64,000 nt of DNA from Haloflavibacter putidus (GCF_006546625.1 NZ_VIAR01000005.1:124001-188000), one strand, 5' to 3'; shown: positions 8,751 through 18,152, numbered from the stretch's first letter. A program made the numbers and translations. Notes: generated from the letters alone by a model not told the origin.

Positions 8751-9311
8751 TTGACTCTACAACGACCCACGAAAGGAAGCTTATTGGTAGCAAAACCCTC
8801 TATTATTGGCGATATGTCTTTTAATAGAGCTGTTATACTTTTAGCAGATTGTAATAAAAACGGTTCTGTAGGATTTATAATGAATAAAGTCTTAGATTTT
8901 AGTTTATCTGATTTTTTGCCCGAGTTAAATAAAGATTTTAAAATTTTTAATGGTGGACCAGTAGAACAAGATAATCTTTACTTTATACATCAAGTGCCAG
9001 ATCTTATTCCGCAAAGCATAGAAATTTCTAACGGTATATTTTGGGGAGGTAATTTTGAAGCTGTAAAAAAGTTAATCGAGCAAGACCTAATAACTTCCGA
9101 AGAAATTAAATTTTTCTTGGGCTATTCTGGCTGGGAGCCAAAGCAATTAGAAGAAGAAGTAAAAGCAGACACCTGGATAATTACAGATAACAGCGACCAA
9201 AAAAATATTTTGAGTAGAGAATTTACCACGTTTTGGAAAGAAAAACTGGAAGAACAAGGCGGCGAGTTTTTAATATGGTCTAATGCCCCAGAAAACCCTA
9301 GTTACAACTAA
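8751..9311 (+). CDS. YqgE/AlgH family protein
   Basis: A 186-residue UPF0301 protein. It begins at TTG 8751 (MTLQRPTKGSLLVAKP) and shows the family block FNRAVILLAD, GSVGFIMNK, NGGPVEQDNLYFIH and FLGYSGWEPKQLEEE. The family is conserved but biochemically undefined; AlgH was named as a regulator in Pseudomonas. It converges with the aminotransferase gene, overlapping by 4 bp at the stops (9308-9311). Confidence 0.92.
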   Translation: MTLQRPTKGSLLVAKPSIIGDMSFNRAVILLADCNKNGSVGFIMNKVLDFSLSDFLPELNKDFKIFNGGPVEQDNLYFIHQVPDLIPQSIEISNGIFWGGNFEAVKKLIEQDLITSEEIKFFLGYSGWEPKQLEEEVKADTWIITDNSDQKNILSREFTTFWKEKLEEQGGEFLIWSNAPENPSYN

Positions 9312-10153
9312 CCTAGCCTAGCCAGCATATTTATCTTTTTTAGTAAATCTGTTGCCAAAGTTGTTGTGTATGCTTTTTTCCTATAATTACTTACCGGTAT
9401 AATTCCTTGAATAGAATTGGTAATTAAAAGCTCATCTGCCTTTTGCAGTTCGAACGGAGAAATGCTTTCTTCAATAATTTCGTAATCTTCACTTTTCTTA
9501 AGTACTTCAATAAGTTTTTTACGAAAGATACCATCTAAACAACCATCGGTTAAAGGGGGCGTTTTGATTTTATTTTCTTTCACTAAAAAAAGATTTCCAT
9601 TTATGGCCTCTACCACCATTTTTTGGTGGTTTAACAATAAGAGATTGTCATATTTATTTTCGGAAGCATAAATTCCCGCCAACACATTAATTGCTTTATT
9701 GGTACTTTTAAGAGTTGATAGCAAACCGTTGTTTAAATAATGGTCTTTAAACAATTCTATCCTACATTTTTTTTCAGACAATTCGTAAAAAGCTTTTTCC
9801 AAATTATCGGTACGTATACAATACCCAATTTCTCTGGTTTGCGGTGTATACAGTCCGCCAGCTTTCCTAAAAACATTTATTTTTACGCGTGCCGGTTTTT
9901 TTTCTAAATTATTGGCAGCGATTAATGCTAAGATTTGGTTTTCTAAAAATTCAGGAGAGAATTCTTTAGGTATTTCCATACGCATAATGCGCATAGATGC
10001 CATTAACCTAAAATAATGATCTTCCCAAAACATGATTTTATTGTGCACTACGCGCAAGCTTTCAAACAAACCGTCGCCATAGTTAAAAGCTCTGTTATCT
10101 AAGCTCAGCGCTTTTTCTGAATTACTTAAAATTTCGCCGTCAAAATTGAACAT
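9308..10153 (-). CDS. Class IV aminotransferase, aminodeoxychorismate-lyase (PabC)-like
   Basis: A 281-residue PLP fold type IV enzyme. The PLP lysine is most likely K149 in GLLSTLKSTNKAINVLA. DNRAFNYGDGLFESLRV at the N-terminus is the usual family opening. Members are either aminodeoxychorismate lyase (folate pathway) or branched-chain / D-amino-acid aminotransferase. Its short length and the lack of the BCAT RxWxGG segment favour a PabC-type role, but this is not certain. An intrinsic terminator hairpin ends directly at the start codon. Confidence 0.85.
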   Translation of the reverse strand: MFNFDGEILSNSEKALSLDNRAFNYGDGLFESLRVVHNKIMFWEDHYFRLMASMRIMRMEIPKEFSPEFLENQILALIAANNLEKKPARVKINVFRKAGGLYTPQTREIGYCIRTDNLEKAFYELSEKKCRIELFKDHYLNNGLLSTLKSTNKAINVLAGIYASENKYDNLLLLNHQKMVVEAINGNLFLVKENKIKTPPLTDGCLDGIFRKKLIEVLKKSEDYEIIEESISPFELQKADELLITNSIQGIIPVSNYRKKAYTTTLATDLLKKINMLARLG

Positions 10154-10185
10154 AAAAAACCCCGATTTTAAAATTTAAACCGGGG
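10154..10185 (-). terminator. Terminator-like hairpin abutting the aminotransferase start codon
   Basis: On the minus strand CCCCG (10185-10181) pairs with CGGGG (10164-10160), with A/T pairs inside. T6 (10159-10154) follows, and the next base is the A of the ATG at 10153. It would end transcription from the START-like gene and may also attenuate the aminotransferase. Confidence 0.7.
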
Positions 10186-10210
10186 CGAATATACTATTTT
10201 TAAAAGTTTT

Positions 10211-10606
10211 TTATGCTGAACCTAAGACTTGTTTTAAATCTGAAATCATGTTTTCCCACAACATTTTCCCTTCGTTTACATCATCATCATCATCTGCAAA
10301 ATCTGTAATCATTAACGACACGTCTTTAGTGATTTCATCTACTTGAATGCGCATTTCAAAATAACTGGAATCGCCTTCTTCTTCGGCTTCCATCCATCGT
10401 AATTTAATACGCTCTCCACTTTTTTTGCTTACTAATTTTGCTTGTTCTTCGCTTCCTTCCCAAATAAAGGTAAAAACCTCTCCACGAGAGTTTACATTAT
10501 CTGCAAACCACTCGCTTAAACCGGACGGAGTAGAAATATATTGGTATAATAAAGATGGAGATGCTTGTATGGGAAACTCCAATTCATATTTTGTTTTTGT
10601 AGTCAT
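10211..10606 (-). CDS. START-like / SRPBCC domain protein
   Basis: A 131-residue single-domain protein with the AHSA1/START-like pattern: MTTKTKYELEFPIQASPSLLYQYISTP, LSEWFADNVN, FIWEGSEEQAKLV and a final amphipathic helix (LWENMISDLKQVLGSA). Such folds bind hydrophobic ligands in a helix-grip cavity; the ligand is unknown. It ends with an acidic run (DFADDDDDVNEG). A terminator lies downstream at 10185-10154. Confidence 0.85.
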   Translation of the reverse strand: MTTKTKYELEFPIQASPSLLYQYISTPSGLSEWFADNVNSRGEVFTFIWEGSEEQAKLVSKKSGERIKLRWMEAEEEGDSSYFEMRIQVDEITKDVSLMITDFADDDDDVNEGKMLWENMISDLKQVLGSA

Positions 10607-10896
10607 AAAAATAGGCTATTTGTTGAAAGGCAATATATATATTCTTTGCTAACATAAAAAGAAAAATGCTCAATTTTATTTTCCACAAAAGTTAAAAATG
10701 CAAAAAGACCTTTTTTTCTAAAAAGCCAACATTTCGGTATTAAAAATGCTTAATTGCGTTTAATTTTCCAATAACTTTACGGAAAGTATTCAGCTTTGAA
10801 AAAATTACAGCATATAATTTTAAATCAATAAAAAAACAAATTGCTAAGCTAGAATCAGCTAAAAATTATTTTACTGGTTTTATTTTGAAAAGTTAT
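10607..10896. other. Non-coding stretch before tRNA-Met
   Basis: AT-rich, with no credible ORF or RNA structure seen. It holds one exact copy of the dispersed 10-mer (CTTTACGGAA at 10775-10784). The promoter of the START-like gene should lie at its left end, but I see no full consensus there. Confidence 0.5.
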
Positions 10897-10926
10897 TTGC
10901 TTAAGCTCAAAATAATTTTATATTTG
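10897..10926 (+). promoter_or_regulatory. Consensus promoter of the tRNA-Met gene
   Basis: TTG (10897-10899), 19 bp, then TATATTTG (10919-10926) is an exact match to the Bacteroidetes consensus. Transcription would start about 6 nt before the mature tRNA. Confidence 0.8.
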
Positions 10927-10938
10927 CACCCGGAAATT

Positions 10939-11012
10939 GGCGAGGTAGCTCAGTTGGTTAGAGCGTCGGATTCATAACCCGGAGGTCCCGAGTTCAAATC
11001 TCGGTCTCGCTA
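10939..11012 (+). tRNA. tRNA-Met (anticodon CAT)
   Basis: The cloverleaf folds by eye: acceptor GGCGAGG with TCTCGCT, D-stem GCTC/GAGC, anticodon loop TTCATAA, and T-arm CCGAG-TTCAAAT-CTCGG. The acceptor stem closes with two G-U pairs (1-72 and 7-66), and positions 31-39 form an A-C mismatch. CCA is not encoded. The anticodon stem lacks the three consecutive G-C pairs of initiators, so this is elongator Met, or possibly Ile-CAT read after lysidine modification. Confidence 0.92.
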
Positions 11013-11013
11013 C

Positions 11014-11048
11014 TAAAAAAAGCTTTCGATTTTTCGAAAGCTTTTTTT
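11014..11048. terminator. Bidirectional terminator after tRNA-Met
   Basis: AGCTTTCGA (11021-11029) pairs with TCGAAAGCT (11034-11042), flanked by A-run and T-run. It serves the tRNA and the converging ferredoxin gene. Confidence 0.85.
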
Positions 11049-11070
11049 GTTTTATATAAAGAAGCCACGC

Positions 11071-12654
11071 TTACTTGCTTTTCTGGTTTACCAAATCCAT
11101 TAAATCTACATCGTTGCCCAACAAAACTTCTTGTGAGTTAATACGGCCGTCTAACGAATCGTTTTCTAATTTTAAAACTCCGCGCGGACAAACGGCAGCG
11201 CATATCCCACAACCAACACAACTAGATCGTATAATATTTTCGCCTTTTTGTGCGTATGCTCTTACGTCTATTCCCATTTCGCAATAGGTAGAGCAATTGC
11301 CACAAGAAATGCATTGCCCGCCATTGGTGGTAATTCTAAATTTTGAAAATAAACGTTGTTGCATTCCTAAAATAGCAGCCATTGGGCAACCAAAACGGCA
11401 CCAAACCCTGTTCCCGAAAATAGGATAAAAGCCTACGCCAATAACCCCAGAAAAGGCTGCGCCAATTAAAAAGCCATACCACTCTCGCAATTTATACCCG
11501 GGGAAAAAGAAAATTTTAGAGTTTCCGCTAAAGTAATTTAATGCTATAATAAAAAGAATTACAACCAAATACCCTATTGCACCATACTTGGCATCTTTGG
11601 ACAATTCTTGGCGTTTAAATAGCATTAAACCAGCAAATAAAAGAGTTAAAAATCCTGCTGACATCCATAAAAACACATCTTTTGTCAACCAGAATTTTTC
11701 AGCATTTTCTCCTAAAAAAGAATAAACTACCGCAATAGTCATTACAGTTGCAAAAACTAAAACCGAATGAATAACCCATCGCTCTACCTTCCAGGCAAAA
11801 AGAGATTTGTCTGATAAATGCCTATATGGATCTCCCGCCGTTTCTGCCATACCACCACAACCACAAACCCAACTACAATACCAACGTTTACCGTATTTGT
11901 AAGTTAATATTGGTGAAATTACAAAAACAGAAAGCACGCCAATTGCAAACATTATAGTACCTATAGTTCCGGCAGAAAAGAAAGAATTTAATTTATACCC
12001 AGCAAAAAAGTCGTAGTTAAGCGGCCAAATATTGGCAGGATTGAAATATGGCTGATTTAAACGAACCAAAATTTCGGGTAAAAGAAAAGCAAACGCCAAT
12101 TGAAAAAACATCACCGAAAAGGTGCGCAAAACTTCGTATTTATTATGCTTGTATTTTAAAATAAACTTATAACCAAATATGAAAATGGCCAAGGTATAAA
12201 GCGTTCCGTAAACAAACCACTGGCTTGCCGGACCACCGCTAATTAGATAGCTTAAAGGATCATAAAGCGCTATAATTCCGGTGTTATCTGTATTAGAACG
12301 TAATCCTAAATATTTCGGATACCAATACAAAATAACATAAAAAAAAGTAAGTCCAATCCCGGTAACCCAAGCCCAAAATCCGCGATTTGTCATCGATTTA
12401 AACCAAACGCCATCGTTTTTTATTCCCGGGGTTTTGTGCGCGTAGGTTTTATAAGCAAATAAAATAGTTCCTAATGTAATTAAACCCAAAGAAAGACTTA
12501 GCCAAAGTGTTTTATGCGGAAAATTGACATTTGCAATTGCCAGCACCAAAATAAACAATCCTATCAACCCTATAGCCGAAGCTAATTTTTGTGCTTTCGT
12601 TAATTTTGCAGGCGGCTCTCCCGCCAGCGACATATTATTTTGCGGTTTACTCAT
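11071..12654 (-). CDS. Polytopic membrane 4Fe-4S ferredoxin (NapH/NosR-like)
   Basis: A 527-residue membrane protein with about ten hydrophobic segments. A cytosolic-type motif CSWVCGCGG lies near residue 260 and CRFGCPM near residue 415. Two classic 4Fe-4S clusters follow near the C-terminus (CISCGNCSTYCEMG and CVGCGICAAVCPRG). This layout matches electron-carrying polyferredoxins such as NapH, NosR and FixG C-terminal modules, which pass electrons across or along the membrane. The adjacent upstream FAD oxidoreductase gene (9 bp away) is its probable redox partner. The terminal acceptor is not in the window. Confidence 0.88.
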   Translation of the reverse strand: MSKPQNNMSLAGEPPAKLTKAQKLASAIGLIGLFILVLAIANVNFPHKTLWLSLSLGLITLGTILFAYKTYAHKTPGIKNDGVWFKSMTNRGFWAWVTGIGLTFFYVILYWYPKYLGLRSNTDNTGIIALYDPLSYLISGGPASQWFVYGTLYTLAIFIFGYKFILKYKHNKYEVLRTFSVMFFQLAFAFLLPEILVRLNQPYFNPANIWPLNYDFFAGYKLNSFFSAGTIGTIMFAIGVLSVFVISPILTYKYGKRWYCSWVCGCGGMAETAGDPYRHLSDKSLFAWKVERWVIHSVLVFATVMTIAVVYSFLGENAEKFWLTKDVFLWMSAGFLTLLFAGLMLFKRQELSKDAKYGAIGYLVVILFIIALNYFSGNSKIFFFPGYKLREWYGFLIGAAFSGVIGVGFYPIFGNRVWCRFGCPMAAILGMQQRLFSKFRITTNGGQCISCGNCSTYCEMGIDVRAYAQKGENIIRSSCVGCGICAAVCPRGVLKLENDSLDGRINSQEVLLGNDVDLMDLVNQKSK

Positions 12655-12663
12655 AGCTTTTGT

Positions 12664-13956
12664 TTAAAAAGTTTTAGCCGTTAAATCCTGCTGAAAACTT
12701 CTAAATATTTCTTTTTCATAGGTTTTATAGAACTCTGGATCAAAGTTGGCACTTTCCAAATTTTGTAAAACTTGTTGCAAACTGGCTTTTTTCGTTAACC
12801 AATTATCTATGACCGCGTGCCGCATACGTATATCAAAAATATTGATGCCTAAAAACTCTTCGGTTTTTGGATTAAAGGCTATGGTGACTGCTTTGGTTTT
12901 ATCGTGATGCTCCCAATGTAACTGTTTTTCGTTAGTATTTTTTGTAGGCGAAACCTTACCGTATGTTTGGTATTCTATATCAAAAAACTTGGCAGAATTA
13001 AACCAATTACCAGGTTTATACGGCATTTTATTACCGGTTAAAGTTTGCGCTAAAGTTTCGCCCATCATTCTGCCTACATACCAAACCGCCTCGATAGGTT
13101 TTCTGTGTGGTAAAGGATTTCTTATTTGTGCGCAATCTCCAATAGCATAAACATCCGGAATGTTGGTAGTTAAAAAATCATCTACCAAAATACCGCGATC
13201 TAATTCTAAAGAAGTCTTTTTTAAAAACGCAATATTTGGTTTTACACCAGCACATAAACCTACCAAATCGCAGCGTATTTCTCTTTCGTCTTTGGTTTCT
13301 ACAGCTTCTACCCTATTATTTTTATTGGCTCTTATTTTATCTAATTCAGTGTTTTCTTGTAAATCTATGCCGTGTGTTTTTATGTGAGCTGAAACGAATT
13401 TTGCATCTTGCAAAGGCAAAATGTTATGCCAAAAAGCTTCTTCCCGAATTAAAAATTTGACCGCTATATTTCTTGTACGCAGCATTTCGGCAAGTTCAAC
13501 GCCTATTAGTCCGCCGCCCACAATTACCGCCTGTTTACAATTTTTTGTGTTTTTTTCTAAAAGTTCTAAATCTTGTTTGCTTACCAAACCTTGCACGCCA
13601 TCTAAATCTTCACCTGGCCAGCCAAATTTATTGTAAACGCTGCCGGTAGCAAGAACCAGTTTATCGTAAAACATAGTTTCTTTAGACGAAAAATGCAGAG
13701 TTTTTTGGTCAAAATCTATGTGTTTTACGTACGCGTTTTTTAGCGCAATTCTGTTTTTTTCCCAAAACCAATCTTCATAGGGTTTCAAATGCCGCCATTG
13801 CATGTGGCCCATATAAACGTACATTAAAGCAGTACGAGAGAAAAAATAATCGCTTTCTGCAGAAATTACGGTAATTTGCTTATCAGAATTTTTTCTGATG
13901 TGTCTGGCACAAGTTATACCAGCAATTCCGTTTCCTATAATGACAATGTGTTCCAA
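12664..13956 (-). CDS. FAD-dependent NAD(P)H oxidoreductase (nitrite/ferredoxin-reductase type)
   Basis: A 430-residue pyridine-nucleotide-disulfide oxidoreductase-like protein. The FAD-binding motif GNGIAGITCARHI lies at residues 8-20, the NAD-binding motif VGGGLIGVELAEML near 170, and the second FAD motif DVYAIGDCAQI near 270. No CxxxxC redox pair is visible, so it is a ferredoxin/rubredoxin-reductase-like or nitrite-reductase-small-domain-like flavoenzyme rather than a disulfide reductase. It is the first gene of a two-gene operon with the membrane ferredoxin. Confidence 0.88.
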   Translation of the reverse strand: MEHIVIIGNGIAGITCARHIRKNSDKQITVISAESDYFFSRTALMYVYMGHMQWRHLKPYEDWFWEKNRIALKNAYVKHIDFDQKTLHFSSKETMFYDKLVLATGSVYNKFGWPGEDLDGVQGLVSKQDLELLEKNTKNCKQAVIVGGGLIGVELAEMLRTRNIAVKFLIREEAFWHNILPLQDAKFVSAHIKTHGIDLQENTELDKIRANKNNRVEAVETKDEREIRCDLVGLCAGVKPNIAFLKKTSLELDRGILVDDFLTTNIPDVYAIGDCAQIRNPLPHRKPIEAVWYVGRMMGETLAQTLTGNKMPYKPGNWFNSAKFFDIEYQTYGKVSPTKNTNEKQLHWEHHDKTKAVTIAFNPKTEEFLGINIFDIRMRHAVIDNWLTKKASLQQVLQNLESANFDPEFYKTYEKEIFRSFQQDLTAKTF

Positions 13957-14270
13957 AATTAAATCCTGTATTTTTAATAAAAAGAAAGGCGGTAAATTTT
14001 CTTTATAAGCTGCCGCTCTTTCAAAAATGCAAAATATTTTGGGTTTAAATTGTTAAGAGAGCTTTTTTAATCTTTAATTAGGTATGGTATACAGGCTAAA
14101 GCTTCTTTTTCCGCGAAGGCGCAACAATTATTATTATAAATGTATCGAATACTTTACGGAATAAAGCCTTAAAATGACTTTAAGAAAGTTTTTTAGTTTT
14201 TGAATGTAAATTTATGTAGATTACTAACTAATTAAGTGATTTTTAAAAAATTGCGATTAAACCATAAATT
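13957..14270. other. Intergenic region between the oxidoreductase and yceI genes
   Basis: This 314-bp divergent gap must hold two promoters, but I see no full TTG-N19-TAnnTTTG match. One exact copy of the dispersed 10-mer lies at 14152-14161 (CTTTACGGAA). Nothing else is recognised. Confidence 0.5.
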
Positions 14271-14858
14271 ATGAAAAAGTTATTAATTGTATTTTTAATT
14301 TTTACAGGAATAAACCTGAACGCGCAAACTGCTACCTCGTGGGAAATTGACAAGCCCCACACGGCGGTAATTTTTGATATTGGACATTTCTTTTCTACCG
14401 TAAACGGAAAATTTACAGATTTTGAAGGCGATTTTAATTTTGATCCCAACAATTTAAAAGAAAGCAAAATCAGCTTTAGCATTCCGGTAAAAAGCATTGA
14501 AACCCAAAACGAAAAACGGAATCAGCACCTTTTGTCTGATGAGTTTTTTGAGGCAGAAACCTATCCTGAAATAAAATTCACCTCTAATAAAATTAGAAAA
14601 GAAGGCGAAAACAAATTTGTTGCCGAGGGCGATTTACGCATCAAAGGTATAAGCAAAAAAGTAGAAGTACCATTTGAGTTGAAAGGAATAATGAACCATC
14701 CAATGCAAAAAAACACTAAACTTATGGGGTTAGAATTTCATAAAGATATAAGCAGAAGCGATTTTAACGTAGGTGTTGGCGATTGGGCATCTGACGCGGT
14801 AATTGGCGATAAAGTTGCCGTTACCATTTATATGGAATTGACACGGCCTAAAGAATAG
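14271..14858 (+). CDS. YceI family periplasmic protein
   Basis: A 195-residue protein with a signal peptide (MKKLLIVFLIFTGINLNAQ, cleaved near residue 19). The lipocalin-like YceI barrel follows: WEIDKPHTAVIFDIGHFFSTVNGKF near the start, FFEAETYPEIKFTS in the middle and VGDKVAVTI-like strand residues at the end. YceI proteins bind polyprenoid or other amphiphilic lipids in the periplasm. It stands alone and is terminated by a bidirectional hairpin. Confidence 0.93.
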   Translation: MKKLLIVFLIFTGINLNAQTATSWEIDKPHTAVIFDIGHFFSTVNGKFTDFEGDFNFDPNNLKESKISFSIPVKSIETQNEKRNQHLLSDEFFEAETYPEIKFTSNKIRKEGENKFVAEGDLRIKGISKKVEVPFELKGIMNHPMQKNTKLMGLEFHKDISRSDFNVGVGDWASDAVIGDKVAVTIYMELTRPKE

Positions 14859-14870
14859 AAATTGGTGATT

Positions 14871-14907
14871 AAAAAAAGACAAAACTATTAGCGTTTTGCC
14901 TTTTTTT
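14871..14907. terminator. Bidirectional terminator between yceI-like gene and hisS
   Basis: GACAAAAC (14878-14885) pairs with GTTTTGCC (14893-14900) with one mismatch, between A7 and T7 runs. Confidence 0.75.
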
Positions 14908-14931
14908 ACTGTTTTTTATAACATAGTTGTA

Positions 14932-16302
14932 TTATTGTAGGACTTTGAGCATTTTTTCGAAACCAAAATTATCCTGCTTACCGGTTTTCATATTTTTTAA
15001 AGTAAATTCCTGGTTTTCCATCTCTTTGCTTCCGGCTAAAACTACGTATGCTATATCGCGTTTATTGGCGTAGTTCATTTGTTTTTTCATTTTAGCACTG
15101 TCTGGGTATAACTCTGCGTTAATACCGTTTTCTCGTAATTTCTGTACAGCTTGCATTGCATATAAAGCTTCTTTTTGACCAAAATTTATAAAAATTACTT
15201 TCGTATTATTCTTTGCCGAATTTGGGAATAAATCCAATTCTTCTAAAACCAAATAAATGCGGTCTAAACCAAAAGAAATTCCTATTCCGCTAATATTATT
15301 TAAGCCAAAAATTCCGGTTAAATCGTCGTAGCGACCGCCGCCGCCAATAGAACCCATTTTGACATCGGGTGGCGCAGCAACTTCAAAAATTGCGCCAGTA
15401 TAATAATTTAATCCACGTGCTAAGGTTACGTCTAAATCTAAATTTGCGGTCTGCAACGGCATTTTTTCTATTGCTTTTTGCACAAATTCTAATTCTTCTA
15501 TTCCTTTTTTACCAATTTCTGAAGAAGCTAAAATTTCTTTTAAACTTGCTATTTTATCAGAAAAATTTCCACCAAGTGAAAAAATAGGACGTATGGTTTT
15601 TATCGCTTCCGCAGAAATGCCTTTTTCTTGCATTTCTTTGGTAACGCCTTCCTCTCCTATTTTGTCTAACTTGTCTAAAGCCACGGTAAAATCTATTAAT
15701 TTATCGCTTTCGCCAATTACTTCGGCAAAACCAGATAAGATTTTACGGTTGTTCATTTTTATGCTTACGCCTGCTAATTTTAATTGCGTAAAAACGACGT
15801 CATACAATTGTACAAATTCTACTTCTTGCCATAAACTATTGCTGCCCACTACATCTGCATCGCACTGAAAAAACTCTCTAAATCTACCTTTTTGCGGCCT
15901 GTCTGCACGCCAAACCGGCTGAATTTGATAACGCTTAAACGGGAAATCTATTTCGTTTTGGTGTTGCACTACATAGCGCGCAAATGGCACGGTAAGATCG
16001 TAACGCAAAGCTTTTTCTGAAATTTTAGGAGTAAGTTTTAAGCTATCTTTTTCGGTATATAAATCATTTTTTACCTTCCGAAGAAAATCGCCACTATTTA
16101 AAATTTTAAAAATTAAACGGTCGCCTTCTTCCCCATATTTCCCCATAAGGGTATCAGAATTTTCAAAACTTGGCGTTTCTATAGGTTGAAAGCCAAAATG
16201 CTGAAATTGCTTTTTTATGGTTTGAACAATATACTCGCGTTTGCTAACTTCTTCTGGAGAAAAATCGCGCGTGCCTTTAGGTATTGAAGGTTTTTGTGCC
16301 AT
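14932..16302 (-). CDS. hisS: Histidine--tRNA ligase
   Basis: A 456-residue class II synthetase that charges tRNA-His. Motif 1 and 2 regions are present ([15 protein letters not shown] at the start; [19 protein letters not shown]), together with the histidine-A signature [13 protein letters not shown] and the motif 3 stretch [18 protein letters not shown]. The C-terminal anticodon-binding domain (residues about 360-456) is complete. A TATATTTG box lies at 16319-16326 on the minus strand, 16 bp before the ATG. Confidence 0.96.
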   Translation of the reverse strand: MAQKPSIPKGTRDFSPEEVSKREYIVQTIKKQFQHFGFQPIETPSFENSDTLMGKYGEEGDRLIFKILNSGDFLRKVKNDLYTEKDSLKLTPKISEKALRYDLTVPFARYVVQHQNEIDFPFKRYQIQPVWRADRPQKGRFREFFQCDADVVGSNSLWQEVEFVQLYDVVFTQLKLAGVSIKMNNRKILSGFAEVIGESDKLIDFTVALDKLDKIGEEGVTKEMQEKGISAEAIKTIRPIFSLGGNFSDKIASLKEILASSEIGKKGIEELEFVQKAIEKMPLQTANLDLDVTLARGLNYYTGAIFEVAAPPDVKMGSIGGGGRYDDLTGIFGLNNISGIGISFGLDRIYLVLEELDLFPNSAKNNTKVIFINFGQKEALYAMQAVQKLRENGINAELYPDSAKMKKQMNYANKRDIAYVVLAGSKEMENQEFTLKNMKTGKQDNFGFEKMLKVLQ

Positions 16303-16398
16303 AGTTTATTTTAAAGTGCAAATATATGCAAACAAAATACATTTTTTGAGTAACTTTTGCCCCGCGTAATCGTTGAATGCTTAGAACTCTGTTTATTT

Positions 16399-17640
16399 AT
16401 GTTTTCATTATTTGGAGAAAATATCAAAATTGCCTTAGATAGTATTAAAGGTCAATTACTTAGAACAATCTTAACGGTTTTAATTATTGCCATTGGTATT
16501 TCTGCCTTGGTAGGGATTTTAAGCGCTGTAAATGCTTTAGAAAATACTATCTCTTCTAACTTTGCCTCTATGGGTGCCAATACTTTTAATTTGCAGCGGT
16601 ATGATTTTACGGTGCAAACACGTGGCCGTGGAGAAAAAGAGGTAATTAATCCTATAATTAGCTATCGCGAAGCAAAAAGGTTTAAAGAAAATTTTGTCTT
16701 CCCCAACACGCATACTTCTATTGCTTTTACCGGAACTAATGGTGCCGAAGTAAAATACCAAAAAGAAAAAACAGATCCCGAGGTAAATGTTTTGGGAGTA
16801 AACGAGAACTATTTAGAAAACTCAGGATTAGAGCTTACAGCCGGCAGAAATTTTTCTGTATTTGATATAAAAAATAATGCAAATGTGTGCATTGTTGGAG
16901 CAGATTTTAAGAAAGGTTTATTTAAAGGTCTAGACCCTATAAATAAAACCATAAGTGTACGTGGTGCCAAATTTAAAGTAATTGGTGTTTTAGAAGGTCA
17001 AGGTTCTACATTTGGTAATAACAAAGATTTGCGTGTTTTATTACCCATACAAGTAGCGCGCTCTATGTTTACGCTACCTAAAATTAATTACTCTATAAGT
17101 GTGCGCGTAGACGAAAAAGAAATGATGGAAGGCGCTCAAGACGAAGCTATAATCACTTTTAGAAATATAAGAAAGTTACAACCAAAAGAAGAAAATAACT
17201 TTGGTATTGCACGTAGCGACAGTCTTCTAAACCAAATTGCAGATTTAATGGGTTATTTAGATGCTGCTGCTTGGATAATTTCTATTATTACCATTTTAGG
17301 ATCTTCTATTGCCCTTATGAATATTATGTTGGTTTCCGTAACCGAAAGAACGCGCGAAATTGGTATAAGAAAAGCAATGGGCGCCAAAAAGAATACAATA
17401 GCCTTTCAGTTTTTTATAGAAACACTTATAATTGGCCAGTTTGGCGGAATATTAGGAATTTTAATAGGGATGCTTTTTGGCTATATTGTTGCTTCTATTG
17501 CAGATTTTGAGTTTGCTATACCTTGGTTAGCCATAATTTGGGCAACAGTAATCAGTTTTATTATTGCTGTAATTTCTGGTAGCTATCCGGCTACAAAAGC
17601 TGCTAAACAAGACCCTATAGAATCTTTGCGGTACGAATAG
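16399..17640 (+). CDS. ABC transporter permease, MacB/FtsX family
   Basis: A 413-residue permease from the ATG at 16399; a TTG at 16357 is in frame but adds a non-family N-terminus. The first membrane helix lies at about residues 20-45 (LLRTILTVLIIAIGISALVG), followed by a large periplasmic MacB_PCD domain. Three C-terminal helices are separated by the FtsX-family motif ERTREIGIRKAMGAKK. Such permeases act as mechanotransducers for export of peptides, lipoproteins or antibiotics with a separate ATPase. No ATP-binding partner gene is next to it, so the partner must be elsewhere. Confidence 0.9.
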   Translation: MFSLFGENIKIALDSIKGQLLRTILTVLIIAIGISALVGILSAVNALENTISSNFASMGANTFNLQRYDFTVQTRGRGEKEVINPIISYREAKRFKENFVFPNTHTSIAFTGTNGAEVKYQKEKTDPEVNVLGVNENYLENSGLELTAGRNFSVFDIKNNANVCIVGADFKKGLFKGLDPINKTISVRGAKFKVIGVLEGQGSTFGNNKDLRVLLPIQVARSMFTLPKINYSISVRVDEKEMMEGAQDEAIITFRNIRKLQPKEENNFGIARSDSLLNQIADLMGYLDAAAWIISIITILGSSIALMNIMLVSVTERTREIGIRKAMGAKKNTIAFQFFIETLIIGQFGGILGILIGMLFGYIVASIADFEFAIPWLAIIWATVISFIIAVISGSYPATKAAKQDPIESLRYE

Positions 17641-17653
17641 AGCACAAAATAAA

Positions 17654-18127
17654 TTAAACTTCTATCAACTTTTGAAAATAAGCAAACAGCTCGCCTTTTG
17701 TAATATTGGCTCCTTGTTGTATAAGAATAAAAATATCTTTATTCCTCTCTTCTGAAATGGCTTTTGTAGAAGTGTAAATAGTAACTTGGTCGCTTAACAA
17801 ATTATCTTGCAACCACCGGTAACCCTCTTTGGTTCTAAGATCTATAGCATCGTTTTCAACTTTTAAACCAATAAGGTGCATTTTTTCTTCTTCAACTTTA
17901 AAAAGAAAAAGCTGTTTTTTAGAAAGGTGCTCTAAAAACTTGGCTTGGTTTAAAACGCCTTCCCAAATTAAATCACTAAAAACATCTAATTCTTCTTCGG
18001 CCACTTCTGGCTTTTCTTTTTTTATTTGCTGCCATTCTTCTGCCGTTATAGATTGACTAGCTAAAAAATTGATGAATTCTTGGTGCAATTCTTCTAATTG
18101 TTCTTTGGTTAACCGGGCATATTTCAT
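17654..18127 (-). CDS. DUF6495-like conserved protein
   Basis: A 157-residue soluble acidic protein opening MKYARLTKEQLEELHQEF and containing EVAEEELDVFSDLIWEGVL. I recognise this as a Bacteroidetes family (DUF6495, from memory). It follows the ribosomal genes on the same strand, separated from rplI by a terminator. No function is known. Confidence 0.75.
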   Translation of the reverse strand: MKYARLTKEQLEELHQEFINFLASQSITAEEWQQIKKEKPEVAEEELDVFSDLIWEGVLNQAKFLEHLSKKQLFLFKVEEEKMHLIGLKVENDAIDLRTKEGYRWLQDNLLSDQVTIYTSTKAISEERNKDIFILIQQGANITKGELFAYFQKLIEV

Positions 18128-18152
18128 AACAATATATTTTAAAAAACTACAT

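Noticed and set aside
13160-13636. Three overlapping plus-strand ORFs (70-75 codons)
   Set aside because: Antisense shadows inside the FAD oxidoreductase gene, with low-complexity translations.
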